A stretch of DNA of 64,000 nt from the NCBI RefSeq assembly GCF_900112375.1, contig NZ_FOLS01000013.1:1-64000 (forward strand), written 5' to 3'. Positions 57,142 through 64,000 of the stretch are shown one piece after another. This DNA is from Pseudomonas citronellolis. Lineage in GTDB: Bacteria; Pseudomonadota; Gammaproteobacteria; Pseudomonadales; Pseudomonadaceae. The position numbers and the translations under genes were made by a program. Position 1 is the stretch's first letter; every line of letters begins with the position of its first letter. The notes under the pieces were generated by a model that saw only the letters and a list, made by a program, of their open reading frames with translations, made no database searches and was not told the origin of the DNA.

Positions 57142-59004
57142 TCAGGACTGCTTGGCTTTGCGGAACGGCAGGCTGGCGAGAAACGCCATGTCCTTGAGGC
57201 TCAGCATCTTCAGGCCGGCCCGCGTGGCGGCGCCGTCCAGCCGTGCCTCCATGGGCAAGGTGCCGAAGCTCTTGCCCTTGATCACCAGCTCGTCGCCGAC
57301 CCGGCAGATCGACTCGACGTGCATCAGCTCCTCGTCCGCCGGCCCGCGCAGCACCATGCCCTCGCGGGCGGCTGCGGCCTGGCCGGCCGGTGGCGGCAGG
57401 TCCTCGCGCACGCCGGAGGAGACCGCGCCGAAGTCCATGCCCAGTTGCTCGAACATCTTGATCGCGGTGGCCCGGCCGGCGCCGTAGACACCGCCGCCGG
57501 GATGCTGGAACGGACCGGCGAGGTACAGCCGCTCCACGCCGGGCACGGTGAACTGGCCGAGGTCCGGCGTCGGACGGTGGCCGGCGCTCTGATAGAAGTA
57601 AGGCGCCACGCCATGCAGGTCGCCGCGCATCATGCTGTTGGGGCTGGAGCGCTCCAGGTCGACCGGGCTGACGATGCTGCGGGCGATGATGTTGTCGCCG
57701 GTCAGGTTGCTCACGAACTTGCGGTAGTGCTCCAGCGACAGGTCGCCGATCTCTTCCTTGAAGTCGTCCCAGTGGCGGTCCTTCCAGCGCGGGTCGTTGA
57801 CCTTGTAGGGCGCGAAGGTGATGCCATGGAACATGCCGGCCCCGGCGGGGACGCGGGTCTTGTCGCCGATGCTTTCATCACCGCCGGCGCACAGGCGGCG
57901 CTGGCTGATGTAGCCGCGCTTGAGTTCGTCGAAATCGGCCAGCATCTCGTCCAGCGAGTCGGTGGCCATGAACTCCAGCATGGTGGCGTACCCCACCTCC
58001 TCGCCCGCGTGGTACTTGCAGTTCTCCTTCAGGTCGTAGTGGCTGACCATGATCGAGAACGGCGCCAGGGTCGCGCGTTCCGCCCGCGCCAGCACCGGCT
58101 CGGGCACACCCTCGACGAACTTGCGCACGACGTGGGGGTGGATGGCGCCGATCACCGCGTCACGGGCCTGGATGGTCTCGCCGCTGCTCAGGCGCACGCC
58201 GCTGGCGCGGCCGCCGCTGGTGAGGATCTGCGCCACCTCGGCGTTGCAGCGCACCTCGCCGCCGTGGGACTCGATGCAGCGCACCAGCGACTCGGTCAGC
58301 TTGCCGCTGCCGCCGATGGGTTGTGAAACGCCGTAGGTGTGGATGATCCCGGGCATCAGCAGCACGCCCATGCCGGTGCCCAGTTCGTTGGGCGCCTGCA
58401 GGTTCTCGCTGACCAGGCGCAGCAGGTGGATCTTGATCTTGTCGCTCTCGTAGAGCTGGTTGACCAGGTCCAGGCAGTCGCGATTCATGTAGTCCAGCAT
58501 CAAGCGGCCTTCATCGCTGCGGTCGAGCATCGCCACCAGTTCGCCCAGCGGCGGCGGCGGCGCGTACAGGCCGGGCATGAACATCTGCAGGATGTTCTGG
58601 CTGAGCTTCACGAAGTTGCGATAGGTCTCGGCATCCTTCGGCGAGACCTTGGCGAAGCATTCGCAGGTCTTGTCGACGTCCCTGTAGGTGAACAGCGCCG
58701 ACTGGTCCGGGAAGATGGTGGCGTGCGGCACCGGCGAGTAGTGGTACTTCAGCCCGTGCTGGCTGAGCAGGCCCAGTTCATCCTGGCGCAGCATCGGGTT
58801 GCCCTGGATCATGATGTGCACGCTGGAATGCTCGTCGTGCCAATAGCCGGGGGTATTGAGCTGGCGCGTGGTGACGCCGCCGCCGGGATAGCCCTTGCGC
58901 TCCAGCACCAGGACCTTCTTGCCCGCCTTGGCCAGGTAGGCCGCAGCCACCAGGCCGTTGTGCCCGGCGCCCATGGCGACGATGTCGTAGGGGGTATTGC
59001 TCAT
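57142..59004 (-). CDS. Phytoene-dehydrogenase-like FAD oxidoreductase
   Basis: A 620-residue CrtI/carotenoid-isomerase-like NAD(P)/FAD enzyme. The N-terminal IVAMGAGHNGLVAAAYLAKAGKK is the dinucleotide fold; PGGGVTTRQL follows. The C-terminal FAD-binding segment LYLAGPFQHPGGGVYGAGRATA is intact, with an extra C-terminal domain of about 70 residues not in CrtI. ATG 59004 has AAGGAG 6 bases before it. No carotenoid gene is nearby. A desaturase or oxidase acting on a hydrophobic substrate is likely. Confidence 0.85.
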   Translation of the reverse strand: MSNTPYDIVAMGAGHNGLVAAAYLAKAGKKVLVLERKGYPGGGVTTRQLNTPGYWHDEHSSVHIMIQGNPMLRQDELGLLSQHGLKYHYSPVPHATIFPDQSALFTYRDVDKTCECFAKVSPKDAETYRNFVKLSQNILQMFMPGLYAPPPPLGELVAMLDRSDEGRLMLDYMNRDCLDLVNQLYESDKIKIHLLRLVSENLQAPNELGTGMGVLLMPGIIHTYGVSQPIGGSGKLTESLVRCIESHGGEVRCNAEVAQILTSGGRASGVRLSSGETIQARDAVIGAIHPHVVRKFVEGVPEPVLARAERATLAPFSIMVSHYDLKENCKYHAGEEVGYATMLEFMATDSLDEMLADFDELKRGYISQRRLCAGGDESIGDKTRVPAGAGMFHGITFAPYKVNDPRWKDRHWDDFKEEIGDLSLEHYRKFVSNLTGDNIIARSIVSPVDLERSSPNSMMRGDLHGVAPYFYQSAGHRPTPDLGQFTVPGVERLYLAGPFQHPGGGVYGAGRATAIKMFEQLGMDFGAVSSGVREDLPPPAGQAAAAREGMVLRGPADEELMHVESICRVGDELVIKGKSFGTLPMEARLDGAATRAGLKMLSLKDMAFLASLPFRKAKQS

Positions 59005-59028
59005 CTTCAACTCCTTGCTGAATCGGGA

Positions 59029-59071
59029 GGGAACGGCCGCTGGCGACCGTTCCCGGCCCCCTCGCGGGGGC
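59029..59071. repeat. Two intergenic hairpins within the operon
   Basis: GGGAACGG/CCGTTCCC (59029-59036 / 59047-59054) and GCCCCC-tcgc-GGGGGC (59056-59071) fall in the 81-base gap between the DUF1329 and phytoene-dehydrogenase-like genes. No T-run follows. They may set relative mRNA levels along the operon. Confidence 0.45.
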
Positions 59072-59085
59072 GGGACCTCAGGTAC

Positions 59086-60456
59086 TCAACGAACCCCTTC
59101 GCCGGCCATCGCTTCCGGGGTGAAGGTGGTTTCCGGATAGGTCGGCACGATCTTGTACTGCTCCTTGGAGTCGTTGAGCATGCCGTCGAAGTACCAGCTG
59201 CCGGAGATCAGGTCGTAGAACCCGAAGCTCTGCGGCGACGCGGTGGCGGGAATATCGGGCATCACTATCGGATCGGCGAAGCCCATCTGCCAGAGCTGGC
59301 CATTGGCGTCCCAGTGGTCGGCCAGCACGGCGATCCAGGTGTCCTCGTCGACGTAGTAGCGCCGCTTGGGCGCCAGGTGGCGCTTGCCGGGGGCGACCGT
59401 GGCCTCGACCACCCAGACGCGGTGCAGTTCGAAGCGCATGTCCTGCGGGTTGATGTGGTGGTCCAGCAGCACTTCCTTGGAAGTGCGCTGCAACAGGCGG
59501 TTGGTGTTGTAGGGGATGTACATCTCCTTCTTGCCGACGATCTTCCAGTTGAAGCGGTCCAGGCGGCCGGTGAAGACGTCGGTCTGGTCGAACATGGAGA
59601 TGCCCGCGCTGGCCGGCGTCGGTGTGTCGCAGCAGGCGTTGGGCAGCTTGCGCACGCGGCGCTGGCCGGTCAGGTAGACCCACGACTGGGTGCTGTCCGG
59701 ATCAAGGTTCTCGTGCCCGGTGATGGCCTCGCCGGCACGGATCGGCGGTCCGTAGTTGAGCATGCGGATCATCCAGTAGTTGTTGCCGTAGCGGCTCTTC
59801 AGCTGTTCCGGCGAGCCTTCCTTGAGGTAGTACGGCATCTCGAACGACCCCGAGGCCAGCACGCTGGGCACGTGGTTGCCGTTGGCGGTGGTCTGCACGC
59901 CGCGCACGTCGACGTGCCAGGACGAACCACGCCAGCGCAGCAAGTGGTTCCACATGATCTCCTCGGCACTTTGCGGGATCGGGAAAGGAATGCCGCCATA
60001 GGCACCTTCCAGCTTGCCGTTGTCGAGCCTGGCGCTGGAGGCGTTCTTCAGGGTGTTGTCATACACCCACTGAGGGGCCGCGGCGGTGCGGTGGCTCGGG
60101 TAGACGTCGATGCGGAAGCTGTCCGGGTACTTCTGCATCATCGCCTTGACGCCTTCGGAGAGCTTGTCGGCGTACTGGCTCATGTTGCCCGCATTGATGC
60201 TCAGCAGCGGTTTCTCGCTGGCGAAGGGATCGGGGCGGCGGCCGCCGTTGACGAAACCGGGAATCGGCTGGGTGTAGCCGCCGGTCCAGGCCGGGATGCT
60301 GCCGTCGGCATTGCCGGCCTTCTCTCCTCCCAGGGGAGTCAGGTCCTTGTTCAGGCGCTCGGCCTCCTGGGGCGAGACGGCGGCCAGCGCCAGGGAACCG
60401 AAGGTCAGCAGTGCGCCTAGGATGGCCGTGCGCAGCGGCAGGGAGTGGGCGTTCAT
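59086..60456 (-). CDS. DUF1329 outer-membrane-associated lipid-binding-like protein
   Basis: A 456-residue secreted protein. The signal peptide runs to about residue 26 (LALAAVS). The body is DUF1329, with PAWTGGYTQPIPGFVNGGRRPDPF near the start and a LolB-like fold predicted for the family. DUF1329 genes occur beside DUF1302, as here 18 bases away, in clusters for steroids, aromatics and other hydrophobic compounds. Probably shuttles a hydrophobic substrate across the periplasm. Confidence 0.88.
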   Translation of the reverse strand: MNAHSLPLRTAILGALLTFGSLALAAVSPQEAERLNKDLTPLGGEKAGNADGSIPAWTGGYTQPIPGFVNGGRRPDPFASEKPLLSINAGNMSQYADKLSEGVKAMMQKYPDSFRIDVYPSHRTAAAPQWVYDNTLKNASSARLDNGKLEGAYGGIPFPIPQSAEEIMWNHLLRWRGSSWHVDVRGVQTTANGNHVPSVLASGSFEMPYYLKEGSPEQLKSRYGNNYWMIRMLNYGPPIRAGEAITGHENLDPDSTQSWVYLTGQRRVRKLPNACCDTPTPASAGISMFDQTDVFTGRLDRFNWKIVGKKEMYIPYNTNRLLQRTSKEVLLDHHINPQDMRFELHRVWVVEATVAPGKRHLAPKRRYYVDEDTWIAVLADHWDANGQLWQMGFADPIVMPDIPATASPQSFGFYDLISGSWYFDGMLNDSKEQYKIVPTYPETTFTPEAMAGEGVR

Positions 60457-60474
60457 GTCAGTTCTCCAGCAGGA

Positions 60475-62151
60475 TCAGAAGGTGCGACGCAGGGTCACCG
60501 CGACGAAATCGCGGTCCGCCAGGTTTTGCTTGTAGGAACCGTGGCCATCGGCATCGATGGCGTTGTCCACGGGGCCGAAGTAGTGGGTGTAGGAAACACC
60601 GAAGCGCCAGACGTCCAGGTAGGTGGCGTTCAGCCCCACGTTGAGGTCGCCGACATGCTCGCCGAGGAACGAGCCCACCACCGCCGAGTTGCCGTCCAGG
60701 CCGTAGCCCACCCCCATCGGCACCGAAAGGTCGAGGCCCGGGTAGACCTGGCGGTATTTCGGCTCGTAGACCATGCGGATGTTGGTGGCGTCGCGGTCGG
60801 CATTGGGGTTCAGCGCGCTGCGGTTCTTGGTCACGCTGCTCAGGCGGTTCCAGGCGATCTCGCCCAGCAGGTCGGCCTCGTTGGAGATGAAGTTGGGCCC
60901 CAGGCTGGCCATCCAGTTGACCTGTGCGTGCACCGAGTTGCCCACCGCGTAGAGGACATTGCCGTCGCCATCGGCGGTACCGGTGGAATCCACCTGGGCA
61001 TCGCTGCTGAGCGGGGTGTTGCGGCGGATGGAAATCTCCCCGGCGACGTTCACCTCGCCGAAGGTACGCGAAGCGCTGGCGCCGAAGGAGCGGACGTCTT
61101 CCGGGTAGACCCAGCGATAGCTGCCGGCGCGGTAGCCCGAGTCGGTAGCGCCGGCGCCGACGCCCGGCAGGATGTAGATCTGCGGGGTCTTCTCGTTGTA
61201 GCGCACCGCGTACAGGCCATAGTCCACCTCGCCGACACGGAAGCGCAGTTGCACGCCGCCCTGCCCCGAGTCCTTGGCCTTGATATCGCTGATGCGGCGG
61301 AAGTAGCTGCTGCCGTCGCTGGCCAGCAGCATTCGTTCCGCACCGTTGCTGAGGAAGTCGACACCGGAGAAATAGCTGCCGGCGCCCGGCAACAGACTCT
61401 TCTCCCACTCCAGCTGGTAATAGGCGCCAATGGCGACGTCCGGGGTGAGCTGCAACTGGCCGGACAGCTGGTTGACCGGGCGCATCAGTTCCTTGAACTG
61501 CGTGTTGGGTACCGACTGCGCCTTCACCACATCGATCGGCGCCTGGGCGTTGGCGATGCCGTTGCCGCCGAAGAACAGGCTTTCGCCCCACAAGGTGGTA
61601 TGCCGTCCGAGGCGGCCGGTCAGCGGCATGGAGCCCAGGTCGAAACGGCCGAACACGAAGGCGTCTAGCACCTCCGCGTTGCCGCCGTGCAACTTGCGCG
61701 TGCCGGAGGTGAACTCGTCATGGTCCACCGAGATGGCGTTGGCGGTGGCCGGCGAGTCGTTGTCGTTATGGCCGTGGTACTCGGTGTCGTACCAGCCGGC
61801 GCCGCTCACGCGGAAGCCGTAGCGCTGCTGGTAGGTCAGGTCGAATTCGGTGAGCACGTCCAGGCGATTGGAGATCAGCCCCTTGTCGAAGTTGCGGTCG
61901 CCGTCGTCGGTGTTGGGCCAGTTCGCCTGGGGCTCGCGAGTCAGGCGCGAGTCCTGGCCCTTGACGCGGAACGCAGTGGAGTACTTGGCCGTGGTATCCC
62001 AGAGCACCTTCAGGTCCGGGTTCTCGGTGTCGAGCATGAAGGCTTCGCTGGAGGCGCTGCCGAAGGCGGCGATCACCGCCAGGGCCAGGGTCTGGCCGCG
62101 CACGCCCGGGCACAACCGGGACTGGTACTTCGTGTGTCGCATGGGTTTCAT
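60475..62151 (-). CDS. DUF1302 outer-membrane barrel
   Basis: A 558-residue protein. After an N-terminal signal region (about residues 1-37, cleaved near SSEA), barrel strands follow and it ends VTLRRTF. The strand pattern and the paired DUF1329 gene identify DUF1302. ATG 62151 has AAGGAT 8 bases before it; 62142 is an alternative. AAnAAnAA motifs lie just upstream. It probably forms the outer-membrane channel for the substrate of the 43-63 kb pathway. Confidence 0.88.
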   Translation of the reverse strand: MKPMRHTKYQSRLCPGVRGQTLALAVIAAFGSASSEAFMLDTENPDLKVLWDTTAKYSTAFRVKGQDSRLTREPQANWPNTDDGDRNFDKGLISNRLDVLTEFDLTYQQRYGFRVSGAGWYDTEYHGHNDNDSPATANAISVDHDEFTSGTRKLHGGNAEVLDAFVFGRFDLGSMPLTGRLGRHTTLWGESLFFGGNGIANAQAPIDVVKAQSVPNTQFKELMRPVNQLSGQLQLTPDVAIGAYYQLEWEKSLLPGAGSYFSGVDFLSNGAERMLLASDGSSYFRRISDIKAKDSGQGGVQLRFRVGEVDYGLYAVRYNEKTPQIYILPGVGAGATDSGYRAGSYRWVYPEDVRSFGASASRTFGEVNVAGEISIRRNTPLSSDAQVDSTGTADGDGNVLYAVGNSVHAQVNWMASLGPNFISNEADLLGEIAWNRLSSVTKNRSALNPNADRDATNIRMVYEPKYRQVYPGLDLSVPMGVGYGLDGNSAVVGSFLGEHVGDLNVGLNATYLDVWRFGVSYTHYFGPVDNAIDADGHGSYKQNLADRDFVAVTLRRTF

Positions 62152-62161
62152 CGTCTGATCC

Positions 62162-62172
62162 TTATTCTTGTT
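62162..62172 (-). promoter_or_regulatory. Hfq/Crc (CA) motif before DUF1302 gene
   Basis: The sense strand reads AACAAGAATAA: two overlapping AAnAAnAA motifs, 11-21 bases before the ATG at 62151, adjoining the SD. Confidence 0.6.
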
Positions 62173-62210
62173 TTGGGACAATGTCGGCGCTCGGCGCCCC
62201 GGGGCTGCGC

Positions 62211-63233
62211 CTAGCGCCAGTGAATCAGCGCCTGGCCGGCCACCGGGGCGCGGAACCAGGGGATGCGGGTGCCTTGCAGGCTGCCCAGGTAAACCGTCTT
62301 CAGGTCGGAACCGCCAAAGGTCAGGCTGGCCATCCAGGGCGCGAGGGTGCCGCGGGCCGCGGCCATGATCTCGGGGGTCAGGGTCTTGTCGGCGTAGTGC
62401 CGGTTGAGCCGCGCGGTGGCCTGCGGATCGCCGTCGTCGAGCAGCGTCAGCACCTCGCCGTCGGGCGTGATGGCGATCAGCTTGTCGCTCATCACCAGCG
62501 TCACCCAGAGGTTGCCGTAGCTGTCGAAGGCGAAGCCGTCGGGGAAGCCCTCCAGTTCGCTGGGCCCATAGATTTCCCGCTCGCCCAGGGAGCCGTCGGG
62601 ACGCAGGCGCAAGCGCGAGATGCGCCGCACGTTGCTCTCGACCACGTAGAGCCATTGCTCGTTGTCGTCGAAACGAATCTCGTTGGTGCCGCCGAAACCC
62701 TCGGCGACGATGCGGATGCCCTTCTCGTCGATCACCCCGATGTAGCCATCGAGCACACCGGAATTGATCGAGTCGGTCCATGGCTGCATGGTCGTGGTCA
62801 CGGTGAACCAGATGCGCCCCCTGGAATCGAGCAGGGGGAAGTTGGTCTTGCCCAGCGGGCGACCGTGCAGGTGGTCGTGCAGTACCTGCAGGTGGCCCTG
62901 GCGGTCCAGGCGCTCGATGCGATCCAGGCCCCAGTTGCAGATGATGAAGTCGCCCTCGGCGGTCAGCGCCAGGCCGTTGGGCAGCGAGGCGCCCTGGGAC
63001 TGCACGTAGCGCTGCTCGAAGGACACCTCGGCAACCGCCGCCTGCTGCGGCGCCAGCAGCGCCTGGCTGCCGTCGGCGCCGATGCGCATCACGCCTCCGC
63101 GGGCATCGGCGGCCCAGAGCGTGCCGTCGGGCTGCGCGACTATGCACTCCGGACGTTGCAAGTCATGCCCGATGAACTGGATGGCTTGCCGCTCCACTTG
63201 CCATCCCTTGAGAGGATTGTGTCCACCCATCAT
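62211..63233 (-). CDS. SMP-30/gluconolactonase-like beta-propeller hydrolase
   Basis: A 340-residue six-bladed propeller of the SMP-30/LRE/strictosidine-synthase-like group. It has repeated blades such as GTLWAADARGGVMRI and FDSYGNLWVTLVMSD, with conserved Glu/Asn/Asp for divalent metal. It hydrolyses lactones or esters. It is the first long gene of the operon adjacent to the LysR regulator. GGAGGT lies 5 bases before the ATG. No signal peptide is evident. Confidence 0.85.
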   Translation of the reverse strand: MMGGHNPLKGWQVERQAIQFIGHDLQRPECIVAQPDGTLWAADARGGVMRIGADGSQALLAPQQAAVAEVSFEQRYVQSQGASLPNGLALTAEGDFIICNWGLDRIERLDRQGHLQVLHDHLHGRPLGKTNFPLLDSRGRIWFTVTTTMQPWTDSINSGVLDGYIGVIDEKGIRIVAEGFGGTNEIRFDDNEQWLYVVESNVRRISRLRLRPDGSLGEREIYGPSELEGFPDGFAFDSYGNLWVTLVMSDKLIAITPDGEVLTLLDDGDPQATARLNRHYADKTLTPEIMAAARGTLAPWMASLTFGGSDLKTVYLGSLQGTRIPWFRAPVAGQALIHWR

Positions 63234-63395
63234 GCGATACCTCCGTGCTGGACTGCTGGCGCCGGCCGTGCAGCCGCCATCGACGGCGCAGCCGGACCTC
63301 GCCGGGCCTTTCGGCCGGCACCAGGTGAGTCGGGTAATGGAACCTGTGCCCGCGCTGCGCCCGGACGAGGCGTCAGATCGACGGGTACGCGGGGG

Positions 63396-63554
63396 TCATG
63401 CCCAGGCGGCGTCCCGGCGCGGTCGCGCGCATTCGGGAGGCCCGGGCGGATTCAGGAAGGAGTCGGTGAATGCCGGGCCAGAACTGGCCGGCAGCGAAGC
63501 GCAAGGGGCAAGGTCCTGCCCGGACGTACCTGAGGCGTGGCAGCGCATGGTCAT
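63396..63554 (-). CDS. Short leader ORF (52 aa)
   Basis: A 52-codon ORF starting MTMRCHASGTSGQDL, Pro/Ala/Ser-rich, with no recognised family. It has a good SD (CCGGAG) and an exact AAnAAnAA motif upstream, and lies between the divergent promoter region and the first catabolic gene. It could be a leader peptide or the untranslated 5' region of the operon. No conserved domain is visible. Confidence 0.35.
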   Translation of the reverse strand: MTMRCHASGTSGQDLAPCASLPASSGPAFTDSFLNPPGPPECARPRRDAAWA

Positions 63555-63566
63555 CTCCGGTTTTCG

Positions 63567-63574
63567 TTCTTGTT
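63567..63574 (-). promoter_or_regulatory. Hfq/Crc (CA) motif before leader ORF 63396-63554
   Basis: The sense strand reads AACAAGAA (exact AAnAAnAA), 13-20 bases before the ATG at 63554, just upstream of CCGGAG. Confidence 0.5.
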
Positions 63575-63655
63575 CTGTACGCCGCGGCAATCGGCCTGGC
63601 GTCTTCCCCTGTCGGTTCTGCGACGGGGCAGTGACGAAATTACGCAACCCTGAAC

Positions 63656-63667
63656 CATTCGGGAAAT
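63656..63667 (-). promoter_or_regulatory. Shared promoter-region motif ATTTCCCGAATG, copy 2
   Basis: Identical to 53293-53304, in the same orientation relative to its operon, 102 bases before the leader-ORF start. Possible LysR-type or other activator site. Confidence 0.45.
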
Positions 63668-63732
63668 TTTTAATTGACATACAAACCATAACTGCGATGG
63701 ATTGTAAAAAGCCCCGCTCCCCAGCCGGGTAA

Positions 63733-63743
63733 AACAACAACAA
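63733..63743 (+). promoter_or_regulatory. AAnAAnAA motif upstream of LysR gene
   Basis: AACAACAACAA contains two overlapping motifs 56-66 bases before the LysR ATG. Whether it is within the LysR transcript is not known. Confidence 0.35.
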
Positions 63744-63798
63744 TCATCTCGGCGCCCGCCATCGGCAGGCATCCGACGTGCCGACAAGAGCGAATCCG

Positions 63799-64000
63799 AT
63801 GCGTTTCTACGGTCTGGACCTCAACCTGCTGGTCGTCCTCGACGTCCTGCTCACCGAACAGAACATCACCCGTGCGGGCGAGCGCCTGCACCTCAGCCAG
63901 CCGGCCACCAGCGCCGCCCTCGCCCGCCTGCGCGACTACTTCCAGGACGACCTGCTGGTGCAGATCGGGCGCCGGATGGTGCGCACGCCGGTGGGTGACG
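63799..64000 (+). CDS. LysR-family regulator (5' part, cut by window end)
   Basis: The first 67 residues are present: MRFYGLDLNLLVVLDVLL, then the winged HTH ITRAGERLHLSQPATSAALA and RLRDYFQDDLLVQIGR. This N-terminus matches NodD/aromatic-pathway LysR regulators. It is divergent from the operon at 53.4-63.2 kb and presumably controls it. The effector-binding domain lies outside the window. Confidence 0.92.
   Translation, partial: MRFYGLDLNLLVVLDVLLTEQNITRAGERLHLSQPATSAALARLRDYFQDDLLVQIGRRMVRTPVGD

Larger units (their letters stand above)
63234..63798. other. Divergent regulatory region, LysR / catabolic operon
   Basis: These 565 bases hold the short ORF 63396-63554, two AAnAAnAA sites (63567 and 63733) and the AT-rich promoter core 63640-63740. 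The core includes TTGACA at 63674-63679 on the plus strand and the shared motif at 63656-63667. No confident -10 element was paired. The stretch 63234-63395 shows no element. Confidence 0.5.

Noticed and set aside
60475-63147. Single 890-codon ORF spanning the DUF1302 gene and the gene upstream
   Set aside because: The part before 62151 is an Arg/Pro-rich out-of-frame reading of the SMP-30 gene. The real start at 62151 has an SD and a signal peptide.

Overview
The window reads as a chromosomal segment of a high-GC Pseudomonas, most like the P. aeruginosa/P. nitroreducens/P. citronellolis group. The grounds are codon use, dispersed palindromic repeats of pseudomonad type, the set of aromatic-catabolic families, and leader sequences of the Crc/Hfq type. 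No rRNA, tRNA, insertion sequence, integrase or CRISPR array was seen. Coding density is high and most genes lie in long minus-strand operons. Assignments rest on reading translated sequence and recalling families; no database search was possible.

Layout. (1) 0-10.4 kb: a catabolic operon (minus strand) with a two-component flavin monooxygenase and its reductase, a pyruvate-dehydrogenase-type E1/E2 pair, a one-domain VOC dioxygenase, an FAH-family hydrolase, a SnoaL-like protein and an outer-membrane barrel. A divergent TetR regulator adjoins it, with matching palindromes near both promoters. (2) 10.4-19.6 kb: a sulfide island. It holds a BigR-type sensor and peroxiredoxin, divergent persulfide dioxygenase, a DUF442-sulfide:quinone oxidoreductase fusion and a TauE exporter, then a CsoR-family repressor, a DUF2892 membrane protein and a complete E. 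coli-type cytochrome bd operon (cydP-cydA-cydB-cydX-ybgE). (3) 19.6-20.35 kb: a gene-free block full of inverted repeats. (4) 20.35-30.1 kb: a resorcinol/hydroxyquinol module with a porin, an XylR/DmpR-like sigma-54 activator, a -24/-12 promoter, a flavoprotein hydroxylase, maleylacetate reductase, hydroxyquinol 1,2-dioxygenase, an MFS carrier, a 4-OT tautomerase and an SphA-like outer-membrane protein. (5) 30.2-33.4 kb: an FtrABCD-type iron uptake operon with a Fur-box-like site. (6) 33.6-39.7 kb: a remnant of an OprD-like porin, then a porin, a SnoaL-like protein, a PuuB-like amine oxidase and an APC permease, with a divergent AraC regulator. (7) 39.7-63.2 kb: about 20 minus-strand genes in at least two transcription units for an unidentified, probably hydrophobic aromatic substrate, with a divergent LysR gene running off the right edge.

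How the parts fit. Regions 1, 4, 6 and 7 each combine outer-membrane entry (barrels, DUF1302/DUF1329, RND exporter plus Ycf48-like protein), inner-membrane carriers, ring hydroxylation, ring cleavage and C-C/ester hydrolysis feeding central metabolism. They are tied together by a post-transcriptional signature: exact AAnAAnAA motifs (the Hfq/Crc catabolite-repression target) at or near the start codons of more than ten genes, but none seen in the sulfide, cytochrome bd or iron genes. Two of these motifs lie in front of short unannotated leader ORFs (9349-9426 and 63396-63554). The most novel material is the unassigned pathway at 43-63 kb, the linked sulfide/cytochrome-bd island, and the leader ORFs.
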